Below the pieces are notes generated by a model. That model was not told the origin of the DNA and made no database searches. It saw nothing but the letters and a program-made list of their open reading frames with translations. A stretch of DNA of 64,000 nucleotides from PALSA-1335 sp965231025. Its GTDB lineage: Bacteria; Patescibacteriota; Gracilibacteria; UBA1369. The translations under genes were made by a program, and so were the position numbers. The stretch is from positions 1,240,001 through 1,304,000 of the forward strand of contig OZ246407.1 in assembly GCA_965231025.1 (NCBI GenBank). The letters are read 5' to 3'. Of this stretch, positions 48,427-54,454 are shown one piece after another (the first letter of the stretch is position 1; each line of letters begins with the position of its first letter).

Positions 48427-48465
48427 GGCCCATGGTCTCACCTTATTTATTAACCAAATAAAGCA

Positions 48466-48741
48466 ATGACCAAACAAGATCTCGTAAACGCTGCTGCAAA
48501 CTCTGCTGGCGTTACAAAAAAGGCTGCTGCTGAGGTTCTCGATGCTATGCTCGAGAGCATCACCAAATCCCTCAAGAAGGGTGAAAGCGTAACAGTAACC
48601 GGTTTCGGAACATTCCGCGTTTCAAAGCGCGCTGCCCGCACTGGTGTAAACCCACGCAATCCAAGCCAGAAGATCAAGATCCCGGCTATGAAGCTCCCTG
48701 CTTTCAAGGCTGGCAAATCTCTTAAGGATGCTGTTCGTTAA
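48466..48741 (+). CDS. hup: HU-family DNA-binding protein
   Basis: The 91-residue product is a standard HU/IHF-fold protein: MTKQDLVNAAANSAGVTKKAAAEVLDAML (helices 1-2, landmarks KQDLVNAAA and AAAEVLDA), the beta-saddle start VTVTGFGTFRVSKRAARTG, and the DNA-binding arm NPRNPSQKIKIPAMKLPAF, in which the family's RNPxTG turn reads RNPSQK. HU dimers bend and compact DNA. Codon choice differs from neighbours, with many GCT Ala and AAG Lys codons, a sign of high expression. A strong promoter precedes it and a clean terminator follows it, so it is a monocistronic unit. Confidence 0.96.
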   Translation: MTKQDLVNAAANSAGVTKKAAAEVLDAMLESITKSLKKGESVTVTGFGTFRVSKRAARTGVNPRNPSQKIKIPAMKLPAFKAGKSLKDAVR

Positions 48742-48774
48742 TTTGTTTAACGTCAGTTTCTCATCAAGAAACCA

Positions 48775-48802
48775 AAAGCCCCGTCTCAAAACGGGGCTTT
48801 TT
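48775..48802 (+). terminator. Intrinsic terminator after the HU gene
   Basis: AAAGCCCCGT (48775-48784) pairs perfectly with ACGGGGCTTT (48791-48800) around a 6-base loop, ending in a T5 run (48798-48802). The arms are near symmetric with A-rich upstream bases, so it may work in both directions. Confidence 0.92.
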
Positions 48803-48911
48803 CGTTGGATAATAGCTGTTCATTCCCACCTCCTCCACTAAAAGCCAGTAGCCTTTTGCCCAAAACTAGGCTATACTATAAGGAAAGACCGTAATTTTTA
48901 ACCCACTCCCT

Positions 48912-49064
48912 ATGAACGGTTACTGCGTAAAATGTAAGGAAAAACGTGATTTCGCTGAAGGCGCCGAAGAGGTGGCTTTCGGTAAAAAGGGCCGCCGCGC
49001 CATGAAAGGCAAATGCTCAACATGCGGCACGGGCATGTACAAAATTCTCCCGACCAAAAAATAG
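48912..49064 (+). CDS. Small zinc-ribbon protein, DUF5679-like
   Basis: The 50-residue protein has two CxxC knuckles, YCVKCKEKRDF near the N-terminus and KCSTCGTGMYKIL near the C-terminus, with GRRAMKGKC between. This is the pattern I know as DUF5679, a small zinc ribbon often found beside nucleoid-protein or topoisomerase genes in CPR and Chloroflexi. It probably binds one zinc; its partner is unknown and could be nucleic acid. It lies between two intrinsic terminators. The upstream region carries a TATACT (48872-48877) that may be its -10. Confidence 0.8.
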   Translation: MNGYCVKCKEKRDFAEGAEEVAFGKKGRRAMKGKCSTCGTGMYKILPTKK

Positions 49065-49104
49065 CCGGACTGAACGGCGAAGTATAAGGCATAAAATGAT
49101 CATC

Positions 49105-49140
49105 AAAAAGAGCTCCCGGGTCACCGCAGAGCTCTTTTTT
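49105..49140 (+). terminator. Intrinsic terminator after the zinc-ribbon gene
   Basis: AAAAAGAGCTC (49105-49115) pairs with GAGCTCTTTTTT (49129-49140) around a 13-base GC-rich loop. The T-run is part of the right arm. It ends 48 bases before the next start codon. Confidence 0.9.
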
Positions 49141-49161
49141 CATTTATGTAAAATCGAATAA

Positions 49162-49185
49162 ATATGTTATAATATACAAACATAT
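49162..49185 (+). promoter_or_regulatory. Extended -10 promoter with overlapping inverted repeat
   Basis: TGTTATAAT (49165-49173) is an extended -10 with perfect TATAAT. It lies in an inverted repeat, ATATGTT (49162-49168) and AACATAT (49179-49185). A second TATAAT occupies 49183-49188, directly before the ATG. The transcript leader would be about 9 bases. Confidence 0.45.
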
Positions 49186-49188
49186 AAT

Positions 49189-52100
49189 ATGTTCGAACAG
49201 ATGAAAAACAAAATATTCAGCAAAACAACCCTCTGCGTCGCCATCATTTCACTCGTCATCGCCTACGGCATATACGGATACCGTTACGGGTATCTCGGAA
49301 CCGCCGCTGCGACAACCTTCACTATTGCCGACGGAGATGTTCCCGCACTTGTCGCGGCAATGAACACGGCCGCGTCCGGAGACACCATAAACCTGGCAAC
49401 CAACGGCACGTACACCCTCACCTCTATAAACAATTCATCCAATGGACTTCCAGCCATCTTCACCAACATCACCATCAACGGCAACGGATCGACAATCGAA
49501 AGAAGTTCCGCGCCGGGTACGCCAGCATTTCGCATATTCTACATAGGAACGGGAACACTCAACCTGAACAACACCACTGTAAAAAACGGAAACGTGACCG
49601 GTTCCGGCGGAGGAATCTACAATAATAACGGCGCCCTGAACCTCACAAGCTCAACGATCAAAGAAAACAGTTCCACTCAGCGGGGAGCAGTCTACCTGCA
49701 CGGAGGAACGGTAACCGTGAACAGCTCAATTATTGAAGAAAACACATGCACCGGAACATGCTCGGGAGGAGGAATTGCAAGTGACGGCAGCACGGTAAAT
49801 TCAATCACCATTAACAACTCGATCATCAGAAACAACGTAACGGACTTCGCCGGCGGAGGTTTCTCGGGTGGAGGCGTAACCATGACCAACAGCACGGTGT
49901 ACGGCAACTGCGTCGGTACATCCATTATCGCGGGCGTTTGCCAGACAAACCCGAGTGACACTGGAAACGGAGGCGGAGCAAACATCGGGGGAAACTCCAC
50001 CATCAGCAATTCAAGCTTTCACAACAACACCGCCACACGAGCCGGAGGAGGTATAAACATCGCAAATGCATCCACCCCCATCACCCTCAAAAACCTCACG
50101 ATCAGCGGAAACATTGCGTACGGGAACGGAGGCGGAATAAACGCAAGCACAAGCGGCAGTATCATATCGAACATCAGCGCCTACAATCTTACCATTACCA
50201 ACAACACGGCGGACAACGACGGAATCGACACTTTCGACAGTCAAACGGGAGGTGGAGTATATTTTTCACAATTTTCAACGTCACAGATAAATTTTACTTT
50301 CAATAACTCCATCATTGCCGGAAACATCGACAATTCCGGAACAGCAAACAAACATGATGATTGTTCCGGAACAACGAACATTCTGACGTTATCGGGGGGA
50401 TACAACATTGTGGGCAAAATGAACACCGCCAGCAGTGCGCATTGTTACTTCCAAAACACCACGGGAGATCAAATTGGAACCACCGGAAGCCCCATTAATC
50501 CGCTTCTCACCGCACTCACGGACAACGGCGGCCCGGCACTCGCCGACGGTAGCGCCGCAAAAACCCACGCGCTCGGACTACTCAGTCCCGCAATGGACGC
50601 GGGAAGTCCGAACACCGCTGGCAGCGGAGGCAACAGCTGCCCCACGGACGACGAAAGAGGCACCACAAGACCATCCGACGGAAACGCAGACCTCATTCTG
50701 AGATGCGATATCGGAGCATTTGAATATAACCCCGCAGACGTGATTCTGCAGGAATCCGGCGGATCGACCAACATAAGCGAAAGCGGAACCGCAGACACCT
50801 ATACCGTCACGCTCAACAGCCAACCGTCGGCAAGCGTCACCATCACCCCTACGCCCGACGCCCAAACAACGGTCTCCCCACCAAGCCTCACCTTTACCGG
50901 GGGCACATGGAACACTCCTCAGACCATAACCGTAAACGCGGTGGACGACGCTGCAGCTGAAGGAGCACACACCGGAACCGTTACCCATGCGGCGGTCAGC
51001 ATCGACCCGAATTACAACGCCATAGCCATCCCGAACATCACCGCCAACATTTCCGACAACGACGCGGCAGGAATATCCATCATTGAATCGGGGGGAACAA
51101 CGAACATCAACGAAAACGGAACAACGGACACCTATAATGTCGTCCTCAACACGATTCCGACGGCTGACGTTACCGTCACCGTCAGTCCGGACGCACAATC
51201 CACCGCGGGCCCCTCACCGTTGACCTTCACGGCACTCACCTGGAACATTCCCCAAACAGTCACCGTCTCGGCAATAGACAACCTGGTCGCGGAAGGCAAC
51301 CGCCAAAGTACCATCACCCACAGCAGCGCAAGCACCGATCTTGGCTACAACGGCATTTCCATCCAAAACGTAACGGCAACCGTTGTCGACAACGACACTG
51401 CCGGAGTAACAGTCACCGAATCGGGAGGATCCACGGCTGTGAACGAAAACGGGGCAACAGACAGCTACAACCTCGTATTAACCAGTGAGCCGACATCAAG
51501 CGTTACCGTTACGATCCTGTCAGGCGCACCGACAACCGTCGATACCACTACCGCGACATTCACGACCCTCAACTGGAACGTTCCTCAAACCATAACGGTA
51601 ACCGCAGTCGACGACCTTATCGCGGAAGGCAACCACACGAGCAACATCACGCACTCGGCTTCAAGTTCCGATCTTACCTATAACGGAAGGGGTATAAACA
51701 CCGTCGTCGCGCAAATTACCGACAACGAATCCGCCGGGGTAACCATCACCGAATCGGGAGGATCCACCAACCTCAGCGAAGGGGGTTCTCCTGACGATTA
51801 CACCATCATCTTGAATTCGGAACCAACCGCCGACGTCACCGTCACGGTATCCCCCGACGCCCAACTTGTGGTATCTCCGGCAACGCTCACCTTCACCAGC
51901 GTGAACTGGAATACAGCCCAAACGGTGGCAATAAACGCCCTGGACGACACGACGGTGGAAAACACTCACAGCGGAACCGCGTCCCACGCGGCAACAAGCA
52001 TCGACACCGGTTATGACGGAATAGTGATCGCTTCAGTCACCGCCAACATTAACGACAATGATGTACTGAACACCGCAGACAGCGGAGGAGGAAGCGGACC

Positions 52101-52908
52101 GTTGTTGACCGGAACGCAAGAATCAGCAAGCTCTTCCGACACCTCAACGACCCAACAACCTGAAACGGTCTCCGAATCAGAGACGCAGGAAGCACTCCAT
52201 GCTGCGGTGGAGAAAAAACCGGAAGAAAAAAAAGAACTGGTGTGCTCGTACAGAAAAAACCAGGCCATCACCCGCGCCCAAATGGCATGTATTGTCTTGA
52301 ATAAACTGGATCCGGAATCAACATCCTTCGAATTCATGTTTTCGGGAGAAACCATAAAAATCAGTAAAGAAGACCTGATCCAGGCGCAACAAACCGGAAG
52401 ATACAAAATCCCGGGAGCATACAAACCGGTGACGCGCGTTGACGCGCTGCAAACAATGCTGAAAAACCGGGAAATGAATGATATGCCGCTTTCAATAGAT
52501 TTCGCCGATGTCAAACCAAGCGACTGGTTTTATAAATACGTGGCTTTTGCCGTCAACAACCACATCATGGCCGGACACACGGAAACGGTCGTCAAAGAGG
52601 GCAAGGCAAGCAAATACTACCGGTTTCCCCGTCTGCTTGGATTGGGAAATGAAGGCGACGACGTCCAAAGACTCAAAGAACTCATGACTGAACTCGACTA
52701 CTACCACAAACCCGTCAATGCCGTGTACGACAACGACCTGGCAACGGCAATAGCAACCTTCCAAAAACAACACCAACTGAAACCCGTAGGCCAAATGGGG
52801 AAATATACGCGTGCGGCGCTGCTCAAAGAAACATTCGAGCCGTCGCAGAAAAACCTGTTCAAACCCTACTCTTCAGTCACCGGTGCGGAAATGGACAAAC
52901 TGCTTTAA
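49189..52908 (+). CDS. Cell-wall-attached surface protein: beta-helix, Calx-beta-like repeats, SLH and peptidoglycan-binding domains
   Basis: The product is 1,239 residues. A signal or anchor segment lies at about 14-31 (LCVAIISLVIAYGIYGY). Residues about 45-510 form a parallel beta-helix with repeated NNS, GGGI and NNT turns, like polymorphic outer-membrane and pectate-lyase-fold proteins. Residues about 515-960 are four repeats of about 112 residues (ESGGSTNI.E.G..D.Y.V.L...P.A.VTV...PD, then W..PQTITV.A.DD...EG, DND), resembling Calx-beta domains. A Ser/Thr/Gln-rich linker follows, then SLH-like sequence (AITRAQMACIVLNKLD and PVTRVDALQTML with DVKPSDWFYKYVAFAVNN), and a peptidoglycan-binding-type end (GDDVQRLKELMTELDYY, ATAIATFQKQHQLKP). 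It is probably held on the wall by the C-terminus, with the beta-helix exposed. Confidence 0.88.
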   Translation: MFEQMKNKIFSKTTLCVAIISLVIAYGIYGYRYGYLGTAAATTFTIADGDVPALVAAMNTAASGDTINLATNGTYTLTSINNSSNGLPAIFTNITINGNGSTIERSSAPGTPAFRIFYIGTGTLNLNNTTVKNGNVTGSGGGIYNNNGALNLTSSTIKENSSTQRGAVYLHGGTVTVNSSIIEENTCTGTCSGGGIASDGSTVNSITINNSIIRNNVTDFAGGGFSGGGVTMTNSTVYGNCVGTSIIAGVCQTNPSDTGNGGGANIGGNSTISNSSFHNNTATRAGGGINIANASTPITLKNLTISGNIAYGNGGGINASTSGSIISNISAYNLTITNNTADNDGIDTFDSQTGGGVYFSQFSTSQINFTFNNSIIAGNIDNSGTANKHDDCSGTTNILTLSGGYNIVGKMNTASSAHCYFQNTTGDQIGTTGSPINPLLTALTDNGGPALADGSAAKTHALGLLSPAMDAGSPNTAGSGGNSCPTDDERGTTRPSDGNADLILRCDIGAFEYNPADVILQESGGSTNISESGTADTYTVTLNSQPSASVTITPTPDAQTTVSPPSLTFTGGTWNTPQTITVNAVDDAAAEGAHTGTVTHAAVSIDPNYNAIAIPNITANISDNDAAGISIIESGGTTNINENGTTDTYNVVLNTIPTADVTVTVSPDAQSTAGPSPLTFTALTWNIPQTVTVSAIDNLVAEGNRQSTITHSSASTDLGYNGISIQNVTATVVDNDTAGVTVTESGGSTAVNENGATDSYNLVLTSEPTSSVTVTILSGAPTTVDTTTATFTTLNWNVPQTITVTAVDDLIAEGNHTSNITHSASSSDLTYNGRGINTVVAQITDNESAGVTITESGGSTNLSEGGSPDDYTIILNSEPTADVTVTVSPDAQLVVSPATLTFTSVNWNTAQTVAINALDDTTVENTHSGTASHAATSIDTGYDGIVIASVTANINDNDVLNTADSGGGSGPLLTGTQESASSSDTSTTQQPETVSESETQEALHAAVEKKPEEKKELVCSYRKNQAITRAQMACIVLNKLDPESTSFEFMFSGETIKISKEDLIQAQQTGRYKIPGAYKPVTRVDALQTMLKNREMNDMPLSIDFADVKPSDWFYKYVAFAVNNHIMAGHTETVVKEGKASKYYRFPRLLGLGNEGDDVQRLKELMTELDYYHKPVNAVYDNDLATAIATFQKQHQLKPVGQMGKYTRAALLKETFEPSQKNLFKPYSSVTGAEMDKLL

Positions 52909-52918
52909 GCATTCCGGT

Positions 52919-52947
52919 TTGCCAAAATTCGTCAAAAACACTAAAGT
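52919..52947 (+). promoter_or_regulatory. Putative promoter for the pheS cluster
   Basis: -35 TTGCCA (52919-52924), 17-bp spacer, -10 TAAAGT (52942-52947). It starts 11 bases after the surface-protein stop and favours the ATG at 52981 as pheS start. Confidence 0.45.
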
Positions 52948-52980
52948 ACAAGACGATCTATTTGGGTGTACCCTTTTTTC

Positions 52981-54021
52981 ATGCAAGAACTCCTCGACAA
53001 AATTCATCAGACCGCTCTCCAGGAGATCCAGAAAGCGGCTTCCCTCGACCATCTTAAGGAAATCGACGTCAAATACCTCGGCCGCAAAGGAGAACTGACC
53101 ACGTTACTCAAAGGACTTAAAGATTTAAGCGACGAGGAAAAGCGAGTCATCGGACCGAAAACGAACAGCATGAAACTCGACCTGGAGGCCAAAATAAAAG
53201 AAAAGATGTCGCAGTTGGAAACCGCGGAAATCGCCAAGAAACTTTCCGGTGAATTTTTCGATATCACCGCCCCCGGAACCCCGCATGAAATCGGCCACAT
53301 TCATCCCCTTTCCCAGGTACAGCTGGAGGCCGAAAACATTTTCAGCGACATGGGTTTTACCATCATGGACGGCCCTGAAGTGGAATCCGAATACTACAAT
53401 TTTGAAGGCCTCAACATTCCGGCGGACCATCCGGCCCGGGACATGCAGGACACCTTCTTTTTACGGGACAAAAGCGAACCCAAGCACGGCCGCCTGGTGT
53501 TAAGAACCCACACGTCCCCCGTTCAGGTCCGCACCATGGAAAAATACGGCGCTCCGCTCCGTGTGATCGTGCCGGGCCGCGTCTTCCGATATGAAGCCAC
53601 CGACGCCTCCCACGACACCACCTTTTACCAGGTTGAAGGCCTGGTCATAGACAAAAACATTTCGCTGGCGCACCTTAAAGGTGTCATGGCCGAATTCCTC
53701 ACGAGACTGTTCGGCAAGGAGGTAAAAGTAAGATTCCGTCCCGGATATTTCCCCTTCGTGGAACCCGGACTTGAACTGGATTTCTCATGTCTCATCTGTG
53801 ACGAAAAAGGCTGCAGCGTCTGCAAACATACGGGCTGGGTCGAATTCATGGGCGCGGGTATGGTTCACCCGAATGTACTCAAAGCCGGAGGCATCGACTC
53901 AAGTAAATACCAGGGCTGGGCGTTCGGCTTCGGCCTCACCCGCCTGGTGATGATGCGTTACGGCATCGACGACATTCGTTTGCTGCAATCCGGCGATCTC
54001 CGCTTTATGCGGCAGTTCTAA
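52981..54021 (+). CDS. pheS: Phenylalanyl-tRNA synthetase, alpha subunit
   Basis: The protein has 346 residues from the ATG at 52981; a GTG at 52966 is in frame but gives an atypical leader. An N-terminal coiled-coil (KIHQTALQEIQKAASLDHLKEID) reaches tRNA. The catalytic core carries HPLSQVQLEAENIF, GPEVESEYYNFEGLNIP, RTHTSPVQVRTM, PGRVFRYEATDASH (motif 2) and GFGLTRLVMMRYGI (motif 3). A CxxC...CxxC group (CLICDEKGCSVCKHTG, about residues 270-285) may bind zinc, as in some bacterial PheS. It forms an alpha2-beta2 enzyme with PheT. Unusually, a transporter-like gene and a small ORF separate it from pheT. Confidence 0.96.
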   Translation: MQELLDKIHQTALQEIQKAASLDHLKEIDVKYLGRKGELTTLLKGLKDLSDEEKRVIGPKTNSMKLDLEAKIKEKMSQLETAEIAKKLSGEFFDITAPGTPHEIGHIHPLSQVQLEAENIFSDMGFTIMDGPEVESEYYNFEGLNIPADHPARDMQDTFFLRDKSEPKHGRLVLRTHTSPVQVRTMEKYGAPLRVIVPGRVFRYEATDASHDTTFYQVEGLVIDKNISLAHLKGVMAEFLTRLFGKEVKVRFRPGYFPFVEPGLELDFSCLICDEKGCSVCKHTGWVEFMGAGMVHPNVLKAGGIDSSKYQGWAFGFGLTRLVMMRYGIDDIRLLQSGDLRFMRQF

Positions 54022-54030
54022 CAAACGCCC

Positions 54031-54315
54031 ATGAGAATGGAAATCTTCGGCATTCTGGCAAACATCCTGCTCGTCGGATCCTACATCCCCCAGTACGTCA
54101 AAATCCTCAAAACAAAAAAGGGCGAGGACATCAGCATCATGATGTGGCTCGTCATCGTTACCGGAGACATCTGCTCGGTGATCTACGCCATCTCCCAGCA
54201 GGATTACATCTTCACGGCACTGTTTGGACTCTTCATCCTCGAAAACTTCATCCTCATCTACCTCGCCAACAAATACCGCACCAAGAAACCTAGCATTATT
54301 CACAAAAATGATTAA
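54031..54315 (+). CDS. SemiSWEET / PQ-loop family membrane protein
   Basis: The 94-residue protein has three predicted membrane helices (MEIFGILANILLVGSYIPQY, MMWLVIVTGDICSVIYAI, YIFTALFGLFILENFILIYLA by their cores) and the classic PQ motif in SYIPQYVKILKTKKGEDIS. This is the minimal SemiSWEET size. It lies 9 bases after pheS and its end overlaps the following small ORF by 8 bases (ATGATTAA), so it is embedded in the pheS-pheT unit. The substrate is unknown; a sugar or small metabolite is expected for the family. It keeps the canonical PQ that the copy at 20772 lacks. Confidence 0.85.
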   Translation: MRMEIFGILANILLVGSYIPQYVKILKTKKGEDISIMMWLVIVTGDICSVIYAISQQDYIFTALFGLFILENFILIYLANKYRTKKPSIIHKND

Positions 54316-54454
54316 ATCCATCACCACAATGCGTTCAAAAAATGCCTATTCCAAGGCGAAATTTGGAAATGCAAACGAACCGTATGATAAATACGGTGAG
54401 TGCATTTTCAAATTTGAACGCAGGAAGAGGTATTTTTTCAACGCATTAACATGA
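54308..54454 (+). CDS. Candidate leader-like small ORF coupled to pheT
   Basis: ATG 54308 to TGA 54454 gives 48 residues. It overlaps the SemiSWEET stop (ATGATTAA) and its TGA overlaps the pheT ATG (ATGA, 54451-54454). The peptide is basic and aromatic toward its end (CIFKFERRKRYFFNALT), with five Phe and three Tyr among 48 residues. This composition and position recall Phe-rich leader peptides of phe operons, though it is longer than those. The coding strand also folds into the structured RNA at 54330-54422, so the coding potential could be a side effect of that RNA, or the reverse. Confidence 0.4.
   Translation: MIKSITTMRSKNAYSKAKFGNANEPYDKYGECIFKFERRKRYFFNALT
54330..54422 (+). ncRNA. Predicted three-way-junction leader RNA upstream of pheT
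   Basis: P1 is a perfect 10-bp stem, TGCGTTCAAA (54330-54339) with TTTGAACGCA (54413-54422), extended after a bulge by AAATGC (54340-54345) with GCATTT (54402-54407). It encloses P2, TTCCAA (54349-54354) with TTGGAA (54363-54368), and P3, CCGTAT (54380-54385) with ATACGG (54391-54396), loop GATAA. GCATTT could instead pair with AAATGC at 54367-54372, which would disrupt P2, so two exclusive folds exist. The element ends 28 bases before the pheT start. It does not match a riboswitch class I recognise and lacks the T-box UGGN bulge sequence. Confidence 0.55.

Larger units (their letters stand above)
48081..48465. other. Divergent A+T-rich spacer between topA and the HU gene
   Basis: This 385-base region separates topA (minus) from HU (plus) and holds one promoter for each. 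A 72-codon open frame at 48119-48337 has no plausible start context or homology and crosses the topA promoter, so it is not called. No hairpin or repeat stands out in 48140-48390. Confidence 0.6.

Noticed and set aside
54330..54422. T-box leader at pheT
   Set aside because: No UGGN bulge with the conserved T-box antiterminator sequence and no stem I specifier loop is visible; the fold is a compact three-way junction.
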